The notes: generated from the letters alone by a model not told the origin. A stretch of DNA of 64,000 nt from Georgenia sp. M64 (GCF_038049925.1 NZ_CP145809.1:3878599-3942598); one strand, 5' to 3'. Shown: positions 43,523 through 52,636, counted from the first letter of the stretch. A program made the numbers and translations.

Positions 43523-44428
43523 ATGACGGACCAGTACGGCCGCCCCACGGAACCGCGCGACCCCCTCGGCAGCACCGGGATGCCCCCGGCGTACCCGCCG
43601 GCGCCGGCGGTCCCCGCGGCCACGACCACCTACGGCGAGACCACCTACGACGCTGACGAGCCGGGCCGGAAGGACGCCGCCAAGCAGGAGGCGGCCGACG
43701 TCGCGCACCACGCCGGTCAGAGCGCCGGCCAGGTGAAGGACGTCGCCGCCGAGAAGACCCGCGAGACCGCGGACCAGGCCAGGGCCACAGCCCAGGAGAC
43801 GGCCGGCCAGGCCAAGGAGACCGCGCAGCAGACGGTCGCCGTCGCCAAGGACCAGGCCCGCCAGCTCTGGGACCAGAGCCGCGGAGAGCTCAGCCAGCAG
43901 GCTTCCGGGCAGCAGACGCGGCTGGCGAGCGGGCTGCGCTCCTTCTCCGGTGAGCTCACCGCCCTCGCCGACGGCAACGCCCAGAGCGGGCTCGCCGCCG
44001 ACCTCGCCCGCCAGGCCGGGGACTACCTCGAGAAGGCGGGACGCTGGTTCGAGGACCGCGAGCCCGAGGAGGTCCTCGCGGACGTCCAGTCGTACGCCCG
44101 TCGCCACCCGGGGACCTTCGTCGCGATCGCGGCGGGCCTCGGCCTGGTCGCCGGCCGCTTCGCACGCGGCCTCAAGGACGCCGGGAACGAGCCCGACACC
44201 GGCGCCCGTCACGTCGTGACCCCGCGCACCACGGAGATCGACCCGCTCACCGGGGCCCGGGTCACCACCGACCCGTACACCTCCGAGACCACGACCGTCC
44301 CGGCCACCACCGCGGGGACGACCACGGAGTTCCCCGCGCACGGCACCCCGACGTCGGGGTCCACCACCTCCACCTACGGGACGCCGAGCTACGGCTCGGG
44401 CGACCCGCTGGGGAGTGACGTCCGATGA
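43523..44428 (+). CDS. LEA/apolipoprotein-like helical repeat protein with one membrane anchor
   Basis: A 301-residue protein. Residues about 55-130 are Lys/Glu/Ala/Gln-rich amphipathic repeats with 11-residue periodicity (AAEKTRETADQARATAQET, AGQAKETAQQTVAVAKDQA), resembling LEA group 3 or apolipoprotein helices. A hydrophobic segment FVAIAAGLGLVAGRFA near 204-219 could insert in the membrane. The last 70 residues are Thr/Ser/Pro-rich. AAGGGA lies 8 nt before the ATG. It overlaps the next gene by 4 bp. The function is not known; desiccation or membrane-stress protection is inferred from composition and operon partners. Confidence 0.75.
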   Translation: MTDQYGRPTEPRDPLGSTGMPPAYPPAPAVPAATTTYGETTYDADEPGRKDAAKQEAADVAHHAGQSAGQVKDVAAEKTRETADQARATAQETAGQAKETAQQTVAVAKDQARQLWDQSRGELSQQASGQQTRLASGLRSFSGELTALADGNAQSGLAADLARQAGDYLEKAGRWFEDREPEEVLADVQSYARRHPGTFVAIAAGLGLVAGRFARGLKDAGNEPDTGARHVVTPRTTEIDPLTGARVTTDPYTSETTTVPATTAGTTTEFPAHGTPTSGSTTSTYGTPSYGSGDPLGSDVR

Positions 44429-44868
44429 GCACCGTCCCCGGACCCACGTCCGCCGTCCCCGCGAGCGACCCGGCGAACGCCTCCGTGGGCGAGATCATCG
44501 GCCGGGTGAGCGAGGACCTGTCCACGCTCATCCGCCAGGAGATGGCGCTCGCCAAGGCAGAGGCCGCGGAGTCGGCCAAGAAGGCCGGGAAGGGCGCCGG
44601 CCTGTTCGGCGGCGCCGGAGTCGCCGGGCACTTCGTCCTGCTGTTCCTCTCCCTGGCCCTCTGGTGGGGCCTGGGGGCACTGATCGGTGACGGCGGCGCC
44701 GAGCCCGCCCTGGGCTGGTCCGGCCTGATCGTCGCCGTCCTCTGGGGGATCGTCGCCGCGGTCCTCGCCCTCCAGGGCAAGAAGAACGTCAAGCAGGTCG
44801 AGGGACTCCCCCAGACGACCGACACGGTGAAGAAGATCCCGACCGCCCTCAAGGGACAGGAGCGATGA
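44425..44868 (+). CDS. Actinobacterial Holin-X/phage-holin-superfamily membrane protein (PF07332)
   Basis: A 147-residue protein with an N-terminal amphipathic part (VGEIIGRVSEDLSTLIRQEMALAKAEA) and two membrane helices (about 64-85 and 96-117). This is the Holin-X superfamily III pattern common in actinobacterial chromosomes. Despite its name the family is not evidence of phage; it occurs beside DUF3618 proteins, as here. ATG overlaps at both ends (4 bp each) tie the three genes into one translational unit. Confidence 0.87.
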   Translation: MSTVPGPTSAVPASDPANASVGEIIGRVSEDLSTLIRQEMALAKAEAAESAKKAGKGAGLFGGAGVAGHFVLLFLSLALWWGLGALIGDGGAEPALGWSGLIVAVLWGIVAAVLALQGKKNVKQVEGLPQTTDTVKKIPTALKGQER

Positions 44869-45539
44869 TGACCAGCAACGACCCCGACCAGATCCGCGCC
44901 GATATCGAGCGGACCCGCGCCGACCTCTCGCAGAACGTCGACGCGCTCGGCGACAAGATGAGCCCCGGCCAGATCGCGCACCGCCAGGGCGAGAAGGTCA
45001 AGGACGCCGTGACCGGCGTCAAGGAGAAGGTCTTCGGCGCCGCCGACGACGCCTCCACCTCCGTCGGCGACCGGGCGAGCGGCCTGTCCGACAGCGCCCA
45101 CCACGTCGCCGGCTCCGCCAAGGCTGCCCCCGGGCAGGTCAAGGCGAAGGCGGAGGGCAACCCCCTCGCCGCCGGTGTCATCGCCTTCGGCGTGGGGCTG
45201 CTGGCCTCCTCGCTCATCCCCTCGACCCGCAAGGAGCGCGAGCTCGCCACGCAGGCCAAGGAGAGCGACGCGGTCCAGGGCGTCACCGAGGGGGCGAAGG
45301 GCCTGGCCAAGGAGATGGGCGAGAACCTCCGTGAGCCCGCCAAGGAGGCGGCCGAGCAGGTCAAGGGCACGGCCACCGAGGGCGCCCAGCAGGTGAAGGC
45401 GACCGCGACCGAGGGGGCCCAGGACGTCAAGGCCACCGCGACCGAGGGCGCACAGGAGGTCAAGGGTGAGGCAGCCCACCAGAAGGATGCCGTCACCGGT
45501 CACGCGCAGGACTCCGCGGGCACCGTCCGCGGGTACTGA
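44865..45539 (+). CDS. DUF3618 domain protein with LEA-like 11-residue repeats
   Basis: A 224-residue protein. It begins with the DUF3618 motif DQIRADIERTRADLSQNVDALGDK (key IRADIERTRADLSQNVD). A central hydrophobic segment LAAGVIAFGVGLLASSLIP near 102-120 follows. The C-terminal 100 residues are alanine-, lysine-, threonine- and glutamate-rich with near-perfect repeats QVKATATEGAQ at 11-residue spacing. The last gene of the operon, followed by a strong hairpin. The likely role is membrane or envelope stress protection; this is inference from repeat type. Confidence 0.83.
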   Translation: MMTSNDPDQIRADIERTRADLSQNVDALGDKMSPGQIAHRQGEKVKDAVTGVKEKVFGAADDASTSVGDRASGLSDSAHHVAGSAKAAPGQVKAKAEGNPLAAGVIAFGVGLLASSLIPSTRKERELATQAKESDAVQGVTEGAKGLAKEMGENLREPAKEAAEQVKGTATEGAQQVKATATEGAQDVKATATEGAQEVKGEAAHQKDAVTGHAQDSAGTVRGY

Positions 45540-45557
45540 CCCGCACGATCTGACCAC

Positions 45558-45590
45558 GAAGGGGTCCCGGCCGTCGGCCGGGGCCCCTTC
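45558..45590 (+). terminator. Hairpin terminator of the stress operon
   Basis: 15-nt arms (45558-45572 and 45576-45590) with one G-U pair and a 3-nt loop GTC, 18 bp after the DUF3618 stop. Confidence 0.78.
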
Positions 45591-45712
45591 GGCGTGCCGG
45601 GGGTCATCACCCGTCCGGCGCTCGCCCAGTCAGCAGGTCCCGGGTCGAGCCCGTGGCGACGAGCGCACTGACTCGACCCGCGAGGTCCTCGCTGAGCGCT
45701 GCAGCCGCCAGG

Positions 45713-46618
45713 TCAGTCCCGGCCGAGGTCCCCTGGTTCGACGAGGAAGCCGTCGTCGTCGCTGATCTCGCCGCCGGTGAGGGCGTGCAACGCCAGGACG
45801 GTGCGCTCGATGAGGGCCCCGGCCCGGGCCCTCGCTCGCCGCTGGGCCAGCGATGGCCGGGCCGCGAACGCCTGCTCGGGGTGGTGCGGACGCCACCGGA
45901 CCTCGTAGGCGACGACGCCGTCGTGCGCCCAGGGCGTCCCGCGCAGGACCACCGGCGCCTGCTGGAGGCCGCCCACCGCCACCTCGACGAGGTCCCCCTC
46001 GCCGAGGTGCGCGACGATCGCGTACCCCTCGAGCACCTGCAGACGTGCGAGCTCGTCGGGGATGTCGTCGAGGAGGGAGTGGACCTCCGGCAAGGTCTGC
46101 GTGAGGACCTGCAGGCACACGTCGTGATCGAGCCAGACCGGTGCCAGCACGGTGAGGTCGACCGCGGCGTCGGCGTCGGGCACGACCACCGCGCCCGAGC
46201 CCGCCAGCCGCACCGCCCCTCCGAGACGCCGGGCGAAGGCGCGCAGGTGACCCAGCGCCTCGGACTCGACCCCGTGCGGGACACCCTCCGGGAACGCGTC
46301 GAGCACCGGGTCGATCCCCCGCAGCTCGGGCGGCAGCGGTCCGCCGCGCTGGACCGGGCAGAGCAGGAGGTAGGCCTGCTCGGCCCAGGCGGGCAGGTCG
46401 AAGCCGCCGCGGAGGGCGCGGTCCAGGCCCCAGGGACCGGTGAGCTGGACGCCGGCCTGGACGCGCAGCTGCGACGGCCCCGCCCAGCCGGCGTCCTCGT
46501 CGCGGGAGACGGCGAGCGCCTCGAGGTCGTCGGCGGTCACCTCCGCGGGCAGCACGAGGAGGTGGTGGGGGTCGGCGAGGCCGCGGTCGAGGACGGGACG
46601 GGCCGCTTCGTCGGCCAT
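45713..46618 (-). CDS. Conserved hypothetical protein downstream of dcd
   Basis: A 301-residue, acidic, soluble protein with no signal or membrane segment. I do not recognise a family. Two features stand out: an internal two-part layout (about 20-130 and 150-260) with the central VVVPDADAAVDLTVLAPVWLDHDVCLQVLTQ (VPDADAAVDLTVLAPVWLDH), and a C-terminal Arg-rich helix near 255-275. It starts 4 bp after the dcd stop, so it is almost certainly co-transcribed with dcd. Confidence 0.7.
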   Translation of the reverse strand: MADEAARPVLDRGLADPHHLLVLPAEVTADDLEALAVSRDEDAGWAGPSQLRVQAGVQLTGPWGLDRALRGGFDLPAWAEQAYLLLCPVQRGGPLPPELRGIDPVLDAFPEGVPHGVESEALGHLRAFARRLGGAVRLAGSGAVVVPDADAAVDLTVLAPVWLDHDVCLQVLTQTLPEVHSLLDDIPDELARLQVLEGYAIVAHLGEGDLVEVAVGGLQQAPVVLRGTPWAHDGVVAYEVRWRPHHPEQAFAARPSLAQRRARARAGALIERTVLALHALTGGEISDDDGFLVEPGDLGRD

Positions 46619-46622
46619 CGGC

Positions 46623-47201
46623 TCAGCGCACCGGTGTGCGGTGGAAGTTCACGTGCGAGCGTGAGGCCGTCGGACCCCGCTGGCCCTGGTACCGCGACCC
46701 GGTGGCGCCGGAGCCGTACGGGCGCTCTGCGGCCGAGGAGAGCTGGAAGAAGCAGAGCTGGCCGATCTTCATCCCCGGCCAGAGCATGATCGGCATGGTC
46801 GCCGTGTTCGACAGCTCCAGCGTCACGTGCCCGGTGAAGCCGGGGTCGATGAACCCGGCCGTGGAGTGGGTGAGCAGGCCCAGGCGTCCGAGGGAGGACT
46901 TGCCCTCGAGGCGGGCCGCGATGTCGTCCGGCAGGGTCACCCGCTCGTAGGTGGCGCCGAGGACGAACTCGCCGGGGTGGAGCACGAGCGGGTCGTCCGG
47001 GCCGACGTCGACGAGGCGGGTGAGGTCCGGCTGGTCCTGCGCCGGGTCGATGACCGGGTACCGGTGGTTGTCGAAGAGGCGGAAGTACTTGTCCAGACGC
47101 ACGTCGATGCTGGCCGGCTGGATCATCTCGACGTCGTAGGGCTCGAGCGTCACCCGTCCGGCGTCGAGCTGGGTCCGGATGTCACGGTCGGAGAGCAGCA
47201 C
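46623..47201 (-). CDS. dcd: dCTP deaminase (dUMP-forming type)
   Basis: A 192-residue enzyme that converts dCTP to dUTP or directly to dUMP, feeding thymidylate synthesis. It begins [17 protein letters not shown]. The motif [10 protein letters not shown] is near 27-36, and the catalytic core [34 protein letters not shown] lies near 98-131 (key [20 protein letters not shown]), with the active glutamate in TLELSN. The length and HSTAGF sequence match the actinobacterial bifunctional dUMP-forming type. GTG 47201 is the conserved start; upstream frame is intergenic. Confidence 0.95.
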   Translation of the reverse strand: MLLSDRDIRTQLDAGRVTLEPYDVEMIQPASIDVRLDKYFRLFDNHRYPVIDPAQDQPDLTRLVDVGPDDPLVLHPGEFVLGATYERVTLPDDIAARLEGKSSLGRLGLLTHSTAGFIDPGFTGHVTLELSNTATMPIMLWPGMKIGQLCFFQLSSAAERPYGSGATGSRYQGQRGPTASRSHVNFHRTPVR

Positions 47202-47299
47202 GCGTGCGATTGTGCCACCCGGCAGCGCCCGGCCGGCCGGCCGGGCGCGGGACACACCGCGGCCCGGGAGCCGGTTCGTCCCGGACGCCCGAGGTTGGG

Positions 47300-47305
47300 T
47301 ATAGT
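47300..47305 (+). promoter_or_regulatory. -10 box of the tRNA-Gly gene
   Basis: TATAGT, 20 bp upstream of the mature tRNA start. A convincing -35 is not visible. Confidence 0.5.
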
Positions 47306-47325
47306 GGCGGCGCGCTCAGGCGCAC

Positions 47326-47396
47326 GCGGGTGTAGTTCAGTGGCAGAACTTCAGCTTCCCAAGCTGATAGCGCGGGTTCGATTCCCGTCACCCGCT
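47326..47396 (+). tRNA. tRNA-Gly (anticodon CCC)
   Basis: A 71-nt cloverleaf: acceptor GCGGGTG with CACCCGC, D-stem GTTC with GAAC, anticodon stem TCAGC with GCTGA, loop TTCCCAA (anticodon CCC), variable TAGC, T-arm GCGGG with CCCGT and loop TTCGATT, discriminator T. The 3' CCA is not encoded (next bases CCGA). Confidence 0.96.
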
Positions 47397-47464
47397 CCGA
47401 ACGCCGGCCAGGTCGTCTCTGTCCAGGGGCCACCGCACAGCTCCCCGGCGCGCCGCACGGGGGC

Positions 47465-47470
47465 TACGGT
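47465..47470 (+). promoter_or_regulatory. Probable leaderless -10 box of the DinB-family gene
   Basis: TACGGT ends 6 nt before ATG 47477. Confidence 0.45.
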
Positions 47471-47476
47471 GCCGTG

Positions 47477-47962
47477 ATGAGTAGCGAACGTACCGGCCTG
47501 CTCGCCCACCTCGACGCTGAACGTGGTCATGTGCTGGCTGCCGTCGAAGGGCTCGGCGAGCACGACCTGACGCGGCCGGTCGCGCCGTCCGGGTGGTCGA
47601 TCGCTCAGCTGCTCAACCACCTCACGTACGACGTCGAGATCTTCTGGGCCGGCGCGATCGTCGGCGGTGACCCGGAGTGCATCGGCCTGGTCCAGGACGG
47701 CTGGAAGGCTCGGGTCACCACCGGCGCGGCAGCGGCGGAGCAGTACCGGCGCTGGCGGCGCCGCAGCGACGGCGTGCTCGGCGCGGTGGACCTCGACGCC
47801 TCCCCGCTCTGGTGGCCTCCGGAGGACGTCTTCCCGTTCCCGCCCCTCGCCGACGCACGCGGCTGCGTGCTCAGGCTCCTGCTGGAGACGGCTACCCACG
47901 CAGGCCACCTCGACATCGTCCGGGAGCAGATCGACGGTCGCCAGCACCTCGTGGTCGGGTAG
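47477..47962 (+). CDS. DinB/DUF664-family protein (possible mycothiol-dependent transferase)
   Basis: A 161-residue four-helix-bundle protein. WSIAQLLNHLTYDVEIFW near 40 supplies the first His of the DinB metal site, and ETATHAGHLDIVREQIDG near 138-155 supplies the others, matching DUF664-type proteins. Several family members use mycothiol or bacillithiol as cosubstrate; the target here is unknown. The gene stands alone after the tRNA. An in-frame GTG at 47474 is one codon earlier. Confidence 0.82.
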   Translation: MSSERTGLLAHLDAERGHVLAAVEGLGEHDLTRPVAPSGWSIAQLLNHLTYDVEIFWAGAIVGGDPECIGLVQDGWKARVTTGAAAAEQYRRWRRRSDGVLGAVDLDASPLWWPPEDVFPFPPLADARGCVLRLLLETATHAGHLDIVREQIDGRQHLVVG

Positions 47963-48112
47963 GCGGGAGTCTTCACCGTCCCGGTGGCTCCAGACCGGGG
48001 TCTCGTGGCCGGCAAGGCCCGCGGAGCCAGGGCTGTGGGAGGGTTTCTCCCGGCGTGCCCGACCTCGCTCGACGGCCGCCCACCCACCGCCCTCGGCCGA
48101 CGGAGCCCGCCC

Positions 48113-50548
48113 ATGACCCGACACGTCATCCGCCTGGACACCCCCGCACCCTCCTTCATCGACAGCTTCCTGCTCGGCGACGGACGCCTGGGTGCCGCCC
48201 TGCGGGGCCTGCCGGGCACCGAGGAGATGAACCTCAACCTCGACACCCTCTGGTCCGGGGGGCCGGGCGAGCACGGGGTCGGACCGGAGGACGCCGGCGC
48301 CCGGACGCGCGACGGCGACGGCGACGGGCCACCGGCGGACGTCGAGGCGCCGGGCGCCGCCCTGCTCACCGAGATCCGGGCCGCTGTCGCGGGCGGCGAC
48401 CTGGCCCGCGCGGAAGAGCTCGCCCGCCGGAACCAGTCGGGCCGGTGGACGCAGGCGTACCAGCCGGTCGGCCGCCTCCGGTGGACCTACGCCACCGGCG
48501 CAGACGGGTCGGCCTACGCCCGCGAGCTCGACCTGCGCGACGGCGTCGCCCGCACCATGCACGACGGCGTCACGGTCGAGACGTTCGTCTCCGCGCCGGC
48601 GGGGGTGCTCGTCTCGCGGGCGACCGGTCCGGTCACCGGGGCCGGGGCCGTCGCGGGCACCGCGGGGTCCGAGGCAGCCGTCGCGGTCGTCCTGGACACG
48701 CCGCACCCCGTGCGGACGACCACCACGACGGACGAGGCCGGCCGGGCCTGGACGGTGGTCACCGGGCGTGCGCCCGTCACGTGCCTGCCCGACTACGTCG
48801 ATCACGACGAGCCCGTCACCTACGCCGACGACCAGCCCGACGCCGACGGGTCGGTCGCCGCCGGGATGGGCTTCGCGGTCGTCGCGGTCACCGAGACCGT
48901 GCCGGGCGGTCTGCGCCTCGTGGTCGCCGGAGCCACCGGCTTCCGCGGGTGGGACCGCAGGCCCGGAGCAGACGTGGAGAGCCTCGCCCAGGCCGCCCGG
49001 GACCGTGTCGGGGGAGCCCTCGCGCGGCGCACCGAGGACCTCCTCGCCGAGCACGTCGCGGACCGCCGTCGTCTCGTCGACCGCGTCGACCTCGACCTCT
49101 CCGCGTCGGGCGACGACGCAGCCGCGCACGAGCGCGCCTTCGACCTCGGGCGCCATCTCCTCGTGTCCAGCTCCCGGCCGGGCACCCAGGCCGCGAACCT
49201 CCAGGGCATCTGGAACGCCGACGCCCGGCCCGCGTGGAGCGGGAACTACACGACCAACATCAACCTCGAGATGGCCTACTGGCCCGCGGAGCTGCTCGAC
49301 CTCGCGGAGCTGCACACGCCGTTGCTCGACCTCGTCCGGGACCTCGCCGTCGCCGGGACGGGCACGGCCCGCCGCTACTACGGCGCCCGCGGCGCCGCGG
49401 TCCACCACAACACCGACCTCTGGCGGTTCACCGAGCCCGTCGACGGCGAACCCCAGTGGGCGGCGTGGCCGTCCGCGCTGTGGTGGCTCGCCCGCCACCT
49501 CGTCGAGCACGTGGACTTCGCCGGCTCGGGCGCCGAGCGCACCGCGAGGACCGTCGGTGCCGTGGCCGTGCTGCGAGCCGGTGCCGCGTTCGCGCTCGAC
49601 ATGCTCGTCGACGACGGGAGGGGCGCCCTGGTGGTCAGCCCCTCCACCTCACCAGAGCACCGGTTCGTCCTCGACGGTGGCGCCCAGGTGGCCGTGGGTG
49701 CCGGCGCGGCGATGGACCAGGAGCTCGTCCGCGAGGTGCTCACGTCCTACCTCGCCCTGGCCGAGGACGACCCCGGCGAGGCCGCGCTCGCCGCCGAGGC
49801 GCGGTCGGCCCTCCCGCGACTGCGCGAGGTCCAGGTAGGGCGCGCCGGGGACCTGCTCGAGTGGGCCGACGAACGGCGCCCGGCCGAGCCCGGCCACCGG
49901 CACGTCTCGCAGCTGTACGGGGCGTTCCCGGGCAGCCGGATCACCGCCACCCGGGAGCCGGCCCTGCTCGAGGCCGTCCGGAGGGCCCTGGCGCTCCGCC
50001 TGGCGAACGGCAGCGGGTACACAGGATGGAGCCAGGCGTGGATCCTCTGCCTGGCCGCGCGCCTGCGCGACACCGCGCTCGCGGAGCACTCGATCGACGT
50101 CCTCCTCCGGACGCTCACCTCGGCCTCCGGCCTCGACCTCCACCCGCACGAGGACTGGCCCGATGGGCAGGTCTTCCAGATCGACGGCAACCTCGGCGTC
50201 GTCGCCGGGATGGTCGAGCTCCTCGTGCAGAGCCACGACGGCGCCGTCAGCCTGCTCCCGGCCCTGCCCGACCGCTGGCCCACCGGCCGGCTCACCGGCG
50301 TGCGGGCCCGGGGCGGGCACCAGGTCGACGTGCGGTGGAGCGGCGGCCGGCTCGACGCGGCGACCGTTACCGCGGGCGACGGGCCCCTGGTCCTGGAGGT
50401 GCCCGAGCGCCGTGGGCCGGCGGTGGTCGTCTCCGAGGGCGCCGTCGTGCCGACCACCGCCGTGGTCCCGGCGGCCCCCGGATGCTCCCGGCTGACCTTC
50501 CCCGCGCAGCCGGGCGCCGTCTACTCACTCACGTTCGCGTCCCGGTAG
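48113..50548 (+). CDS. Glycoside hydrolase family 95 protein (alpha-L-fucosidase/galactosidase type)
   Basis: An 811-residue intracellular-type glycosidase; no signal peptide is visible. The N-terminal beta-domain contains LLGDGRLGAALRGLPGTEEMNLNLDTLWSGGPGEH (key MNLNLDTLWSGGPG). The (alpha/alpha)6 barrel contains NYTTNINLEMAYWPAELL with the Asn pair of the GH95 site, GWSQAWILCLAARL, and DGQVFQIDGNLGVVAGMVELL (key FQIDGNLG). A short beta-sandwich ends the protein. GH95 enzymes act on alpha-1,2-L-fucosides or alpha-L-galactosides; the substrate is not decided. I chose ATG 48113 by domain start. The ribosome binding site is weak. Confidence 0.9.
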   Translation: MTRHVIRLDTPAPSFIDSFLLGDGRLGAALRGLPGTEEMNLNLDTLWSGGPGEHGVGPEDAGARTRDGDGDGPPADVEAPGAALLTEIRAAVAGGDLARAEELARRNQSGRWTQAYQPVGRLRWTYATGADGSAYARELDLRDGVARTMHDGVTVETFVSAPAGVLVSRATGPVTGAGAVAGTAGSEAAVAVVLDTPHPVRTTTTTDEAGRAWTVVTGRAPVTCLPDYVDHDEPVTYADDQPDADGSVAAGMGFAVVAVTETVPGGLRLVVAGATGFRGWDRRPGADVESLAQAARDRVGGALARRTEDLLAEHVADRRRLVDRVDLDLSASGDDAAAHERAFDLGRHLLVSSSRPGTQAANLQGIWNADARPAWSGNYTTNINLEMAYWPAELLDLAELHTPLLDLVRDLAVAGTGTARRYYGARGAAVHHNTDLWRFTEPVDGEPQWAAWPSALWWLARHLVEHVDFAGSGAERTARTVGAVAVLRAGAAFALDMLVDDGRGALVVSPSTSPEHRFVLDGGAQVAVGAGAAMDQELVREVLTSYLALAEDDPGEAALAAEARSALPRLREVQVGRAGDLLEWADERRPAEPGHRHVSQLYGAFPGSRITATREPALLEAVRRALALRLANGSGYTGWSQAWILCLAARLRDTALAEHSIDVLLRTLTSASGLDLHPHEDWPDGQVFQIDGNLGVVAGMVELLVQSHDGAVSLLPALPDRWPTGRLTGVRARGGHQVDVRWSGGRLDAATVTAGDGPLVLEVPERRGPAVVVSEGAVVPTTAVVPAAPGCSRLTFPAQPGAVYSLTFASR

Positions 50549-50674
50549 TCCCCCGATGTGGGGATCGAACGTCTCTTCCACCCCGACCACCGACGCCCTA
50601 CCGTGGAGGTGAGAGATCGGGTGCGCGGTACGGCCACCTGAGGGCGTGCCGGCCACCCCCTTCAGAGGTGTGTC

Positions 50675-52636
50675 ATGGGCCGCTCCCCCGCAGGCCTACG
50701 CAGGGCCCTGGCGACGGCGACGCTCGCGCTGGCCCTCGGCCCGGCGCTGGCCCTGCCGGGCGGCCCGGCTGAGCTGACGGCACCCGCCGTCGGCGTGGTG
50801 GAGGAGGTCGAGGACCCGACCACTCCCACCGAAGACCCCAGCACCGCACCGCCCACGGAGGACCCGACTACGGCGCCACCGCCGGCCGAGCCGACCACCC
50901 CGGCCGAGAACCCGACCACGGCACCGCCGCCCGCGGACCCCACCGCTCCGCCCGTGGACCCGGCCGCACCCGTCGAGCCCACCCCTTCGCCAGAGCCCGC
51001 GCCGGAGCCCGAGCCGGAGCCCGAGCCCACCGTCACGGCCACCCCGGAGGAGCCGGTCGCGGCACTGGCCGACCTTCCCGACTCGCCGGACCCGTTCGGG
51101 CAGATCGACTCCGTCACCGTCGGCGCCGAGCGGGTCAGCGCCACCGGCTGGGCGATCGACGCCGACACCACCGGCCCGATCATCGTCCAGATGTACGTCG
51201 ACTACGCCGCGAACACCGCGACCTGGGCCGACGACCCCCGCCCCGACGTCGCCGTCGTCTATCCCACCGCGGGCCCGAACCACGGCTACACGCTCACCAT
51301 GGCGACGCCTGCCGGCAGCCACACCATCTGCGTCTACGCGGTCAACACCGGCCCCGGCACGAGCACCTCCCTGGGGTGCCGGCAGGTGAGCGTCCCCGGC
51401 CACGACCCCTTCGGCACGATCGACGCGGTCCGCGTCGGCCCCGAGCAGGTCAGCGCCACCGGGTGGGCCATCGACGCCGACACCACCGGCCCGATCATCG
51501 TCCAGATGTACGTCGACTACGCCGCTAACACCGCGACCTGGGCCGACGACCCCCGCCCCGACGTCGCCCGCGTCTACCCCTGGGCCGGGCCGAACCACGG
51601 CTGGACCATGACGATGGCCGTGGCGCCGGGCACCCACACGGTGTGCGTGTTCGCCGTCGACACCGGCCCCGGCGAGAGCCGGTCCCTGGGCTGCCGGAAG
51701 GTCACGGTCCCCGGTCATGACCCCTTCGGCCAGATCGACTCCGTCGTCGTCGGCGCCGACCGGGTCACGCTCTCGGGCTGGGCGATCGACGCCGACACGA
51801 CCGGCCCGATCATCGTCCAGATGTACGTCGACTACGCCGCGAACACCGCGACCTGGGCCGACGACCCCCGCCCGGACGTCGCCCGGGTCTACCCGTGGGC
51901 CGGGCCGAACCACGGCTGGACGCTGTCCATGCCGGTCGCGACGGGCACCCACACCGTGTGCGTCTACGCGGTCGACACCGGCCCCGGCGAGAGCCGGTCG
52001 CTGGGCTGCCGGGTGGTCCGCCTCGCGCCCGACTGCGACGTGCTGCGGTGCATCGCACTGACCTTCGACGACGGCCCGGGCGCCTCCACCAACCGGCTCC
52101 TCGACATCCTCACCGGCGCCGGCGTCCGGGCCACCTTCTTCCTGGTCGGCAGCCGGATCGACAGCTACGCCACCGTGGTGCGCCGGATGGCCTCGACCGG
52201 GATGGAGGTCGCGAACCACTCGTGGAGCCACCCGGACCTCACCACGCTCACGGCCTCGGCGATCAGCTCCCAGCTGTCGACGACGTCGACGAAGATCACG
52301 TCCGTCACGGGCCGGCGCCCGACCCTGATGCGACCGCCCTACGGAGCGCGCAACGCCACGACCGACTCGATCTCCGGCCAGCTCGGCATGGCGGTCATCC
52401 TCTGGAGCATCGACACCCTCGACTGGCGGTACCTCGACTCGGCGCGGCTGCGCTCGGTCGTCGCGGCGAACGCCACGCCGGGGGCCATCGTGCTCATGCA
52501 CGACATCCACGCGACCACCGTCGACGCCGTCCCCGGGATCATCTCCGACCTGCGCAGCCGCGGGTACACCCTCGTCACCGTCTCCGAACTCATCGGCAGC
52601 CCGGCCCCCGGGGTGGTGTACTCCCGGCAGCCGTGA
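50675..52636 (+). CDS. Secreted polysaccharide deacetylase (NodB, CE4) with three 105-residue repeats
   Basis: A 653-residue protein. A Sec signal (about 1-28; ATLALALGPALALPG) is followed by a Pro/Thr/Glu-rich linker to about 135. Three tandem repeats of 105 residues (139-243, 244-348, 349-453) each carry GWAIDADTTGPIIVQMYVD and two Cys. The C-terminal NodB domain contains LTFDDGPG near 463, NHSWSHP near 515, RPPYGAR near 555 and LMHDIH near 610, the full CE4 motif set. It probably removes N-acetyl groups from peptidoglycan or another surface glycan. The repeats probably bind the wall or glycan. AGAGGTGTG lies before the ATG. Confidence 0.92.
   Translation: MGRSPAGLRRALATATLALALGPALALPGGPAELTAPAVGVVEEVEDPTTPTEDPSTAPPTEDPTTAPPPAEPTTPAENPTTAPPPADPTAPPVDPAAPVEPTPSPEPAPEPEPEPEPTVTATPEEPVAALADLPDSPDPFGQIDSVTVGAERVSATGWAIDADTTGPIIVQMYVDYAANTATWADDPRPDVAVVYPTAGPNHGYTLTMATPAGSHTICVYAVNTGPGTSTSLGCRQVSVPGHDPFGTIDAVRVGPEQVSATGWAIDADTTGPIIVQMYVDYAANTATWADDPRPDVARVYPWAGPNHGWTMTMAVAPGTHTVCVFAVDTGPGESRSLGCRKVTVPGHDPFGQIDSVVVGADRVTLSGWAIDADTTGPIIVQMYVDYAANTATWADDPRPDVARVYPWAGPNHGWTLSMPVATGTHTVCVYAVDTGPGESRSLGCRVVRLAPDCDVLRCIALTFDDGPGASTNRLLDILTGAGVRATFFLVGSRIDSYATVVRRMASTGMEVANHSWSHPDLTTLTASAISSQLSTTSTKITSVTGRRPTLMRPPYGARNATTDSISGQLGMAVILWSIDTLDWRYLDSARLRSVVAANATPGAIVLMHDIHATTVDAVPGIISDLRSRGYTLVTVSELIGSPAPGVVYSRQP
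51089..52033 (+). repeat. Three tandem 315-bp coding repeats
   Basis: The units start at 51089, 51404 and 51719, exactly 315 bp apart and in frame. A central block of about 110 bp in each unit (for example 51165-51255) is nearly identical at the DNA level, including synonymous sites. Confidence 0.92.

Noticed and set aside
44425-44868. Phage holin suggesting a prophage
   Set aside because: It belongs to the chromosomal actinobacterial Holin-X family next to DUF3618; no other phage genes, integrase or att sites are present.
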